Origin: Cinclus cinclus
Taxonomy: Eukaryota > Chordata > Aves > Passeriformes > Cinclidae
DNA length: 64,000 bases
Direction: 5' to 3'
NCBI RefSeq assembly: GCF_963662255.1
Contig: NC_085059.1
Span: forward strand, 7,845,234-7,909,233
The notes under the pieces are model-generated. The model made no database searches and had not been told where the DNA came from. It saw only the letters and a list, made by a program, of their open reading frames with translations. Of the stretch, positions 25,561 to 36,306 are shown piece after piece. Position 1 is the first letter of the stretch. Each line of letters begins with the position of its first letter. The position numbers and the translations under genes are program-made.

Positions 25561-28500
25561 AAAATACCAAGAGAAAACAATTTGTTCATACTTAAAAGGA
25601 AGTATCCCAAAGACTGAAAGTCAATCTCATAATGTCTCCCTGAAAATCCACTTATATATATTTTCTTCTGGGGTTTTTTTGTGACTCAGACCTAATATAC
25701 ACAAAGTTTTGGTTTAATTCCTGTTTATCAGATCATCTTGCTATTACAGATCAAAAGAGCACTTGTCTGATTTTAGAGTATAAATCAGAGAAGGAATGTT
25801 AGGTTTGGATATGACTTTTTTACCTTTTCCTTTCTTAAAAGCATACTGACAGAAGGCTGCTCTAAAGGTTTGTACTTTTATTTATTTGCCAGTCTAGTAA
25901 TGCTGCTACATTGCTCCATTATTAACAACTTCAGCACAGATGAAAGCACAGCTGAGAAGTGCTTTCCTGTTTTTAAATTACTTAATAAGAAACCCTATCA
26001 TTTTTTATGATTTGAGGAAGGAGAGGGGTAAGAGAGGGAGGTTTTATTCAGCATCTTTCCTTTATTAAATAAGGTACACAAATTATAATTTTTATTTCTC
26101 GATAAGACTATGCTTTCTAGGCAGGAGAAATTGAAGGCAGTTACTTCCCCCTAATAAATATTTTACACTGGGACCGTGTTTCTCTCAGGTCACCATCAAA
26201 ACTGAAGTAAGCCTTGATTCAGGAGAAGTGGAGGTTCCATATGTACTGGCTAGAAGAAGAAAGTTGCCTTGAGGCCTTTTCCCACACAAGCCACCCTAAA
26301 GTCTGATTCCATGTTAAGGGATCTGCTACCTTGCCTCTACCCCAAATGTCCTTTGATTATGTAATCATACAGACACAACAAAAATCAACCAACAGATTGC
26401 AGAATGCCACTCAGAAACCTTGCATGACAAAGGACAACGAAGAATGTGCTCTCACTCTAGGCACAATAAAAAAGTTTTATTTAATCTATTTAATCCAAAT
26501 CTATATATCAAAACATTTCATTTCTAAAAGGTAACAGGTGCTGGAGAGAAGTATTAAAACTATAATAGCCAAAACTCAGTTGGATTTGGAAGGCATACAT
26601 TAATTTTAATGTTGAGGATGACTCAGGTTTGATGGCAAGATGATCAAAGATCTCATCTTGGTGTTATTGGGAATATGAGCAGTGAGACAAAGGCTAGTCA
26701 GCCTGGGCACCTGTAGGAGCAGCTGTGGCCTCTAAGTAGCAGTCCATCAGTCACTGTGAACAGTTAAAACCTTCTTTTAAGTCTGAATAGCCTTCATCCC
26801 TCTCAGAAAATTACTAAAAGAACCCAGCAAGAACTGTTTCAGACTTCTGAGCTCTGAATATAATTTTTGTTATTAGCATTTCATGAACAAACCATGATAA
26901 ACAAAATCAGAACGAGTACAACTTTTGCTCAACAGATTTCTCCAAACCCAGTAATGTACAACAGGCAGCAGCTCAAAGCTGTGAGCAGTTCCAATCCCAA
27001 GGTACAAAAACCAAGCATTTTGCAGTAAGTCAAAAGTATTTAGCTTTTCTAATAGAAGAGACAAAATACTGAGGAAAGTATCTACAATTCCTTTAAAAAT
27101 GTCAAGCTATTTTCTAATACAAGAACAAAAAAATCTCTAAAGACTATTTATTTTAAGCATGTTTATTTTCCACAGAATTTAATCCCACCATAACGCCCAC
27201 TCAAAGCTATAATAAGTTTAAATGTATAAATTCCTAGATGTCTGCAGCTGGAAACTGCATGCACGAGATGTAATGAACACGACTTCCTACAATATGAACC
27301 ACATTTTTTATCCAACTAATGTTAACACAGAAAGTGAGAACACCTACCAAATCTTAATCTAGATCTACCTGTCACGTTATCTCAAGTTTCACGTCAGTAA
27401 AACTGTACAATCAGAAACATATCCAGCTTTGAAATGCAAAGAATCATCATACAGACTTATTTTCTAAAAAATTGCTTTCTAAACTTAACAAAAGAAGGAA
27501 AATAAGGAGTTGCTACTCATTATGTAACAAAAAAAAATTTACTTTGGCTCTCTAAAATAAACACTATTTATTTAGACACAACAACACAAACCAGTAGAGA
27601 AAAAATAACAATAATAATAAAAAACTGTTTCAATTCAGTTGCCAACAATTTGCATTCCCCTTCGTAAAGAGGGCAGAGAAGAACACATTAAGAGCAGGGG
27701 GAGGATGAACAGTTGTCAAATCAGTAATCAAGAGAAAAAGACCATTATGAAATGCTGAATAATGACCTGCAAACTAAAATGAGGCACTTGAGCTGAAGCA
27801 TCAATCATCCTGATAGGGAAAAGTAATATTTAGATGACTCCTGTACAGTAAAGTAGAACAAACTGCAGTGAAAATGGCTCCAGCAGCTCAGATGTTCGAG
27901 GTGCACTTTGATGCTCTATCTCAGGTAAAATCCTCTAAGCAAAGAAAGACCCTGCAAGAACAGATTACCCCAGAAAACAGAACTGGGTGTTTGACAGACC
28001 AAGCACAATGCAAATACTCCCACATGTCTGTAGACAAATGTGAGAGAAACCAGGGATTAGCCAACGGCTTAATTACCAACACTAATTATTAGATAGTTTG
28101 ATTTTAAGGTGAAGACGGACACTGACTGCTGTCAGAATGTTTTAAACAGGATGTGTGACATGATACCAGGTATAAGAAATGACCTTCTACTGAAGGATTG
28201 CCAAAAGTGTGATGACTTCCCATTCCCTGAGCCGTAACATTAGAAATGTGTAGCAGAGAACTATCACATGCTGTTAACAAGCACATAAACAAACCAGAAG
28301 AGTTCCTGCATTTAAATTATGGCACATTCAAATTATGTACCAGATGATTTACCTTCCACTGAGAGGGGCAAAAAACCTATACATTTATCCATCAAGCCTG
28401 CCTGTATCTCAGCTGGTATGAACTATATTTGACTCTTCAACAGACACTAAACCAAGGCTTTTAATTCAAATGCCATATCTAATTGTTGATTGAATGCCAA

Positions 28501-29433
28501 TTTAACCTGGCTATTTGAACAAGTAAGCCAGAGGATTAAATACAGTTCCTACGAAGCAATGTTCACAAATGGTTTTCAGCACAGAGGCATACAAGTTCTT
28601 GAGACAAGCAAATACCCAAATGAGAATAAAGCTACCTGTGTACAGTGCACATTTACACTTTTTTCAAGTAAAAACATTCACATTTTTAATTCATTAATCC
28701 ATTGGACATAGCAAGAACCATTTTATAAAATAAAAGTTAATTCCCCCTCCTTTATGAGTTCATACAGGCAGGTTATTTCAAATATTAGCTGTTGCCTGGA
28801 ATGCTCAATTACAGTCAATTACAGAAGGAATTACACAGGTTTCCTCCTTTCTGTTTCCATGAGGTCAAGGGTGAGCAGTGACAAGATGAAGTCAGAGGAA
28901 ACAGCACTCCAATTCCCAGAGTTCAGTTACACAGCATTCAAGAACAGGAAAGGAATTCCAAGGCACCTGATGAATAATTAATGTATGCTGGCCATATGGG
29001 TTTTTACCACAACAGTGTTTGAGTTGTCTTTTCAGTACAGATTCTGTGTTAAAGAGAAACACATTCAGGTGAAAACACCATTATCATTTCCAAAATTAAC
29101 CTAGGAAACAGGATACCAAGTTAGCACATTGGCTAACCCCAAGATCCATGTAAAAAAGTCCTCTGGTTAAGGGTCATGGCATTTGTGTCTGTAAGATGTT
29201 TTGATCAGTGAATCTTGGTTTGCCTCATTTACATACTGTGGATTTCAAAAGTACCAGAACTCTGAGAAAAGAAAGACCTTTCTAATACAGCACAGAGCAG
29301 TGGAAATAATGGTAAGATAATATCCATCCTCCTAGAGCTCTTTCATTAAAACTCCCTGCAGCAGCGAGATGCTTTAACAAGAAACAGACTGTCCGCCGAG
29401 GATTACCGTAAAAGAAACCACTTCTGACTTTAA

Positions 29434-29439
29434 ACATAC
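29434..29439 (-). promoter_or_regulatory. Splice donor of the TENM2 first coding exon
   Basis: The minus strand reads CAAG then GTATGT, a good match to the vertebrate donor consensus. The GT is at 29438-29439. It interrupts the coding frame after one base of a codon (phase 1), as expected for the glycine that follows RQ in teneurin-2. Confidence 0.88.
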
Positions 29440-29665
29440 CTTGTCTTGGGAACTCATCTGACTCCCTGTGCACCAGGTCAGACACTCGATTTCCATAGTG
29501 CATCCTGGTGTCGTGGTCATACGCCTTCAGCGTCTCACTGGAGCTGTAGGACTTCTGGGTGGGCACTCTGCAGTCCTCGCTGTCCAGCGAGGAACTCGTG
29601 TAGCGGCACTGCTTCCCACAGCGGCCCCTGGTCAGCGAGCGGTGCCTCCTGTCCTTTATGTCCAT
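29440..29665 (-). CDS. TENM2: Teneurin-2, first coding exon (partial gene)
   Basis: Read on the minus strand from the ATG at 29665, this encodes 75 residues plus one base of the next codon, then reaches a GTATG splice donor. The peptide opens [20 protein letters not shown] and includes [20 protein letters not shown] and a closing [10 protein letters not shown] recognise this as the N-terminus of vertebrate teneurin-2, with only scattered conservative differences from the mammalian protein as I remember it. Teneurins are large type II membrane proteins with a cytoplasmic N-terminal domain, one membrane span, EGF repeats and a YD-repeat barrel. TENM2 acts in synapse adhesion, with latrophilins as partners. 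Only the start of the cytoplasmic domain is here: basic at first (KDRRHR), then Ser-rich and phosphorylatable. The start has A at -3 and G at +4, a strong Kozak context. The phase-1 end fits a glycine codon completed by the next exon. The open frame continues to 29282 past the donor, but that part is intron. Confidence 0.94.
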
Positions 29666-29729
29666 TATTCTGAGCCACGCACGGTGCTTCCTGAAGAGCC
29701 GCTCTTCTATTTGGGTCAGTCGCTGTCAC
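29666..29729 (-). other. TENM2: TENM2 exon, 5' untranslated part
   Basis: Sixty-four bases lie between the probable splice acceptor and the start codon. In the frame of the ATG, the first complete triplet after the TTAG acceptor is TGA (29726-29728), which would close the frame upstream and confirm the ATG as the start. If splicing instead uses the ACAG seven bases further in (exon start 29722), no in-frame stop remains in this exon. I infer that upstream untranslated exons exist, because a polypyrimidine-tract acceptor rather than a promoter precedes this exon. Confidence 0.75.
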
Positions 29730-29757
29730 CTAACAGCATGAAAGGATGACAAAAGAG
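29730..29757 (-). promoter_or_regulatory. Splice acceptor and polypyrimidine tract of the TENM2 exon
   Basis: On the minus strand the bases before the exon form a pyrimidine-rich run (TACTCTTTTGTCATCCTTTC) leading to CTGTTAG, with the AG at 29730-29731. A second possible AG lies seven bases inside, in GTGACAG. The presence of an acceptor shows this is an internal exon, not a transcription start. Confidence 0.8.
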
Positions 29758-30277
29758 TAAGTAATGCTGCCACCAAATTTTGCTTTATTCTACTTTCCCT
29801 GGCTTTTCCTTGAAGAACAATGCAGCACAGATGGAGAAGAAAGGGAAGGCCCACATGATACATCCTCTAGAAATTGAAATAATTGACCTGAATGGGTTGG
29901 GAGAAAAAAATTAAATGCTGTAAGGTTATTGAATTCTATCTAAATTATTGTATCATCAAAGAGTTGAAAAAACAATGATAAAACAAAAGCACTGTCATCT
30001 TTTGATTTTTTAATGAACTCTGGTAACAACACAGAACTGACAGAACAATATTTGTTTCTCTTATGCAACTGAAGAAAAGTAGACTCAAACCAGCTTTAAT
30101 TATTTCCATTCTTCCTGCAGGAGGGCTTGCAATTAAGACTGAGGCATGCAGGAGAGCTCCAAAGAGGAGATTATTCTTATTAGGTGTTAATGCATTACAG
30201 AGCTGTACATGATCCTCTAACAGTGCTTTCACAGCAGCAGCAACTGACTGTATTGCCCGTGGTTAACAGTAATCCAA

Positions 30278-30340
30278 GGCCCTGCTCTGAAGGTGGACAA
30301 GGTCTCTCCAGAGGTCTATCCCAACCCTGACATCCTGTGT
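30278..30340 (+). mobile_element. Probable CR1 3' scrap
   Basis: GGCCCTGCTCTGA...GGTGGACAAGGTCTCTCCAGAGGTCTATCCCAACCCTGACATCCTGTG follows the order of a CR1 3' end (GGTTGGACTAGATGACCTCCAGAGGTCCCTTCCAACC...ATTCTGTG). It is short and diverged, so the call is tentative. Confidence 0.5.
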
Positions 30341-31281
30341 GCCTGGGTGTCTGAGCACACTGTGGGGACTGGCTGCTCTTGTGCACCCCAGAACGTGACT
30401 GGATGAGCTTCACCACCACTCAAGATGACCAGTTTATCCAACTCAGCACTTGGAGCTCTTGAAACCTGTCTAAATCTCTTCCTGTTCAACAGACCATAGA
30501 GTTTCTTACAGTGTGCTTAATTAGGACACCCTTACTGTGGCATATAGACTTTAATATATGCATCGTTAGTATACAAAAACTACAAAATGAAAGCCAGTGT
30601 AGAAAGGAAGAAATACAGTTAAAAGCACAAACATCCTACTCACTGGGGTACTAATTATTTTCAGTTGGTATTAGTATGTATGTCTTTCTCTCATGGCACA
30701 CTATGCCCAGGTCTGTGCAAGTTCTGAGAAATCCTCATGACAAATTTTTTTGCTGGAAATTAAATATTCTCAAATAAAAAAAAATATTGAGGTTTGCTAA
30801 TAAGCAAAAATTGGAACAAAACATCTTGCTTTTCTCTACATGGCTAAGGAGCTGAAGGAATGGTTCAGGTGAATTTAGCTGGCACAACTGGAGAGCTTTT
30901 CCTTGCCCCTTCCTCTCTCAGTCCAAGCTCCCTTTGCCAAGCCCACCCAGCAGAATGTGCCCAGGCCAGAAGCTCTGCTTAAACCATCAAAGCATTTCAG
31001 CAGGGATTCCTTGTGCCACCTCTGCCACCAAAGGAACAAACTGCAGCAGAAGATGATAAAACATGCAGAAGGCAGCCAAGCCTTTCATTGTGGTAGTTGT
31101 TTACACCTGCAGGAGAAGAGGTCACAGCACTGGCACAAGTATTGGCTAAATCATTGCTTTTTGAAACAGATTATGGTCCTAAGAGAGAATAAATGTACTT
31201 GGCCAGAGGAGCTGGTGACCTAGAGAAAAGGTTTCTTGCCTTCATTTAGATTTGACATTTAGCCTTGTTGTGGTTTCTGGT

Positions 31282-31312
31282 TTTCCATTTTTTTTTTTTG
31301 TTTTTTTTTTTC
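31282..31312. repeat. T-rich run
   Basis: Two T blocks of 12 to 14 separated by a G. Low complexity. Confidence 0.85.
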
Positions 31313-31455
31313 TTTCTATATTTTAAAGAAGAAAGGTAGGTAACCACAAGAAACAGCTGCTTTAAGCCACCCACAGGTGTTCTGCAATCTGCGAGGAATA
31401 AGAACTGTAAACATGCTTACTTTTTTCCTTCTTTTTCATTTATTTTTAACATTTT

Positions 31456-31473
31456 GGGGGGGGTGGGGGGGTG
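31456..31473 (+). repeat. G-run (G8 T G7 T G)
   Basis: Fifteen G with a single T interruption, enough for an intrastrand G-quadruplex on the plus strand. It would appear as C-rich in TENM2 pre-mRNA. Confidence 0.8.
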
Positions 31474-34073
31474 AAGTCACAAAACAAAACATACAGAAAA
31501 GCCAAAACAAAAGCAGAGACATTTGGCACTTGACACTGACAAGGTTCATTTTTTTAGCTTCAGATTAAAGAAAAGAAAGAGTCCATCCACATTCCTGTTT
31601 CTCAGCTCTTTAAACATACAGTGGCTAAGCTGACTCCTCCATATCTGAATTTTTTAGTTCAATTCTTTGGTCCTGTAATACTGATTAAACTGGAAAGCAC
31701 ATTAACTGTAAAACATATTAACACTGGTGGCACAAACAGTTTCTTAAAGGTTCAGAAAATATACGATCATTTAGATTAATATTGCCTGGCTCTTTGATCC
31801 CATTTTAATACTCTCATCAAATTCAGATTATCAATGTATCACAATTACAAACACAGAAACAGACACAGACACTACAGTATTGAGCAAAACCTGCCAATTA
31901 CTCTCTGGAAGTCCTCTTGCTGCTATTCAACACAAAAGCCTGTCATTCCATATGAATTCTATATTGTCTGTCAATTCAGACAAACAAACAGCTTTTTGTT
32001 TTTATGACTGCTAAACTTAAAGCTGTCTGGCCTGATTTCTATTGTTTCTGAAAGAACATTTAATTCCTTGTTACTCTAGTTAAAAGAAGGATTTACTGTG
32101 ACTGAGATAAAACTTCCAAGTACTTCCAGGGCATTAGCTTATTAAAGCATCTTCTCAGACAGACAAGAGTTTTTGAAATTGTTCCCTCAATAACCGTTCT
32201 TCTGTACAGTTTTGTGCAATTCCCCTACAAATGCAAAAATGAAAGGAAATGGTAAGACAGTGTTTCACTACTGATCGTGCCTGGAAATATTCTTCAGTCA
32301 TCTGCACATGTAGAACATGAGGCACAATGTCTGTGCTGCAGAAAATACAACTGCTAATGCAATAAAATAGATGTAGAAATGTCACAAGATCTTTACTTTG
32401 ATCTTTCATAAGGAAAATCTTGTTAGAATAATCAGACATCAGAATAATTTGGTGAATAACTTGATTTTTATTATAGCAGACTATTAAAAATTTCTTGAAC
32501 TTTACTAATTTTGTAGGTCCTTCAAATACTATAGATAAAATGATAACTTTTTACTGGAATTTTTGTTCAATGTAATGTTCATATTTATTAGATTAGTTTT
32601 AATTTTTGTTTTCCTTATTTTTCCAGTATTTGAGGACAAATCCCAAGCATCTGAGACTAAATACATCAACCCAAACACAAAAAAAAAAAAAAATATTCTC
32701 AGAGATACTTCTCCTCACCTGTGGTTTGGGCATTTCTTTTAACTTAAAGCAGCCAGGCAAAAACCAGTTCCAGAGCATCATGCTCAAACCATTCCTAAAA
32801 CTTGGACAACAGTATCACCATACATGGCCTAAAACACAGTGAATTAAGTTGTGAAACACTCCTAGAAAATCTGTTTCGGGTTGTATTTTTTTTTTTCCAT
32901 GCTTATGTTAAATAGATTAAACACTGACTGCTTCAATTCAGTGCTAAACACCTTTCCTGTTAGACAGTGAAATCTTGACGTACTGTATTCCTGGAAAGGT
33001 AAGGTGTGATAGCTTTGCCTGGAGAATAATGGTGAGATGCAATTTGAGTTCAGAACTCTTGACTTGCCTGTCTCTAGGGCATTTTGTGAATGGTTTATTT
33101 TGAGTAACTGACCTAAATCGTAACAGATTTAATAATTTCTTTTGTTTCAAAGGATTTAACTAATACAGCTCATTCTGACCCACTTACACTACAGAGCAGT
33201 ACAAGCACCAACAAGTGACTTCAACTGTTTTTCTCATCTAGTTTTGGTTTAATTATTTCAGAAACACAGGAGATCTGTCTAACTTTCTGAGAAAGGTGTT
33301 TATTCAGAAAATATTTATTATTTATAATGGCCTGCTAAAGGGCTGGTCAAGTTTTACAGGAATACAGTCTCAGCTGATCTGGATTCCCAAGCAGTCAATC
33401 TAAAGCAATAAACTGCTCAGGCTGCGTTTGCTGCTGATGTACACAGATCCCCTGTGCCCCAAGTTACACACACATAATACACTCTGACTCACTAGTCACC
33501 CAATATAAGATTTACTGTGGTTCTGTACAGCAGCTGTGTGCCTGAACATGACTTTGGCAGTGGCAATGTGAGCCAAGTGTAACTGTGGGCAGTGCAAGGG
33601 CATTAAAACACTGCACATCCCACAGGGACAGCAGAGACAAGGGAGGAAAAGAAGAAAGAGGACAAGAGAAGAAAAAGCTGAGCAGAAGAGAAAAACAGGG
33701 TTTTGTTTAGGGGGTTTTAAAAAACTGACAACTCCTTTTTGTGTAAGCACAGCCAAATCTATAGGAGGCATGGAGGTAGGGGTCAAAATTAATTTTAATG
33801 GCTTAAGGAAGCCTATACTAAAACTGTCTGTAAATTTAAATTTGATTCATATATTTATCTAACTCAAGGCATGGGCTTGTTTGCTGCATTTTGTAATGAT
33901 CCTGACATGATTACAGAGTACAGGGCCATTAGAACTGCCACTCACAGCAACAGAACCCAGGAATCACTCGGAAGTTCAGGGGAAACAAAGAAGTTCACAT
34001 TTATATTGTGCCCTCAAATCACTTGGCATAACTTAATCAAAACATTAAAATAGTGCAGACAGTGTTGGAAACA

Positions 34074-34161
34074 GCAGGTTTTTGGGGTTTTTTTTGTTTG
34101 TTTGTTTGTTTGTTGTGGTTTTTTTTTTTTTTTGTTTTCTGCTTTGGTTTGGTTTTTTTTT
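34074..34161. repeat. T/G-rich low-complexity stretch with GTTT units
   Basis: Contains about four GTTT units, a T15 run and GGTTT variants. Confidence 0.85.
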
Positions 34162-36283
34162 ATAATTTAAATGTAGCATACCATGTACCAATCAGTTCAT
34201 TCTAAAAATAAAATAAGGTCTCTTAAAAACCTGGACTCCTTTTCAGGAACAGCAATTGGAAATAAGCTTGTGATTCAGAGATTCAAATGCTATTCATTAT
34301 TTTATGCAAAGACTATTTTTGGAATGAGAAAATGCAAAAATTCAGCTTTGGTGTTGTACAAATTTTCAGGCAAAAAAATTAAAATGGTTATTTAACTGTT
34401 GTATTTATTTCTAAATTTAATATTAATGAAAAAGAACATCTCTACTTCTGTATCCCCTCTGTCTATTAAAAAAGGAGGCAATAAATAAAACAAAATTTTA
34501 AATGCTACAACTAATTTCACCACAATATGTACATTTTGTTAGAACAAGTAATATTGATGACAAGTATGCTGGTTTTGATTTGCACCAAAAATCAAAGTAC
34601 ATTTGGACTTGGGAGTCTTTTTTGGTATAGCCACATTGATAAATTGTTCTTCTGAATTCTTTAATTATTTTTTTCTGTCCAAAAATGAATTTTTCTTTTA
34701 GTGAGCCACTCTATATTAAGTTGAAAATTAGATCTATTTAGTATGACATGGTAAACAGCTATGTCAGAACAGTTGTGATGAATGATTCAAGTCAAGTAAT
34801 ATAAGACACACGATACTTATAGGCATTCTTTGTTCTGCTTTATTGCAGACAAAATCAGTTTTATTTTTTTCTTTTAATAAATAAAAGCTCTAGGAAGTAT
34901 TTGCAGGCTAAGGGTAGTCAAAATAATACACACAACAACAAAATCAAGCACTGAGCTAAATATTTATCTTATATATGGATTTTTATCTGTTTAAATATAC
35001 ATTCTTTTATTTCTGGACTATCATCAGAGATTTCTGTACTCCAGGAGCTTCTTATAAATCCCAGAGCTGTTTAAATCTGTTATGAAAATAGAATTCCATT
35101 AAGAAAATAACATGCCATGGAGGAAGGATGAAAGCCCAGGAGCTACGAGACAGTTTTTGAACAGTGTCCCATCATTCACTGACTGCTAAGGATTAAGCCC
35201 TTACTCTTCCCTGAATTTATTCTCCTTTCCACTGGGCAGAGAAGGTCGGTGGATGTGAGCCCAGCCTCTCCCCTGTCCCTAGGGGCCTCAGAACCACAAC
35301 TGACACTGAGGCCAAATGGAGAGTTTCTTTCTCAGAGGTCAGCTGAAAAAGCTGCTGGACAAATTCAGCCACAAAGTCACAAATGTTCTTAAACGTGCCT
35401 TCTAGTTTATACACAAATTGGGGTGCACCAGGGATTTGGAAACCACACCAGTAAAATTTCACTACCAGCAAACATGTGCAGAGTGCCAGGTCTGATGCAG
35501 AGCATGGCACACATGAACCACCCAAACCTTTGTGTTCAGCTGCTACAAACCAAGTGCTTTTCCCTGTCCTAGAGCATGAGAAATAACAAACTTCACAAAC
35601 AATACTCACTTAGTGCCTTAATCGCCCACAGAGTATATTTAGTTGATTTTTCTTGAAAATTCATGAAATCCACTAAAATATCATTGGGATGATACACAAT
35701 TCAGTTGCTGTTTATCAAGACAGATCATCAAGTATCCTCCTGATTCCCTTCCTAGAAGCTGCAGCAACCATGAGGAGATTGTGTCACAGTCACTCAGAGG
35801 GGAGAAAAGCTCATTTTTCAGTGAAAAGCTTATGAGTGCCAAAGTGCTCCAAAGCAGAACATTGCTAGTTATACCAAGAAGGCTGAAATCACATATTTTC
35901 TTCCCAGATACACAGAGGCAAAACCATGCAAAGTTTTCAAGTTTTTAATACTGGAGAGTGTTCTTCCTTCTTTTCTGGGTGAGGTCTTAACTATCACCCA
36001 CTCCGGAAGAAGAAAAAAAGAGATTTTACCCAGGGATAACACATTTCCACTACTAACTCAAAGCTGTTTACAGACACTTATTAGACTTCTGAACAGCCAG
36101 GAGAGCTAAATCTCTATTCTTCTTATTCTACAACAAAGGTTAAACACCATGAAGACAGGAGCCACACCAGAGGTCACACACTGAGTTTGTTGCACATTTG
36201 AAGCCTGAAGTTCCAATGCTCAGTTTCCAGCTCCCAGTATAATTGTTATCTACATATTTACATCACTCTATGCAGTCAGGTTT

Positions 36284-36306
36284 AAAATAAATAAATAAAT
36301 AAATAA
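36284..36306. repeat. Short AAAT tetranucleotide repeat
   Basis: About five AAAT units. Simple repeat. Confidence 0.85.

Larger units (their letters stand above)
19077..29433 (-). other. TENM2 intron, part nearest the exon; no other gene seen
   Basis: About 10 kb of AT-rich intron. I noted T-rich runs (20522-20573), a 20-bp perfect palindrome (24869-24888) and an A-rich CAAAA-type stretch (25408-25560). A possible exon-like segment with a CAG/GTGAGA donor near 25157 lies on the opposite strand to TENM2. No frame resembles the second coding exon of teneurin-2. Confidence 0.6.

Noticed and set aside
25357..25610. Phe/Leu/Val-rich minus-strand frames resembling membrane proteins
   Set aside because: Translation of an A/CAAA low-complexity stretch.
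29282..29439. Continuation of the TENM2 open frame for 52 more codons
   Set aside because: It lies past the GTATG donor; the sequence no longer resembles teneurin-2, so it is intron read-through.
29446..29749. Plus-strand open frames over the TENM2 exon
   Set aside because: Antisense shadows of a conserved exon with skewed codon use; no independent support.
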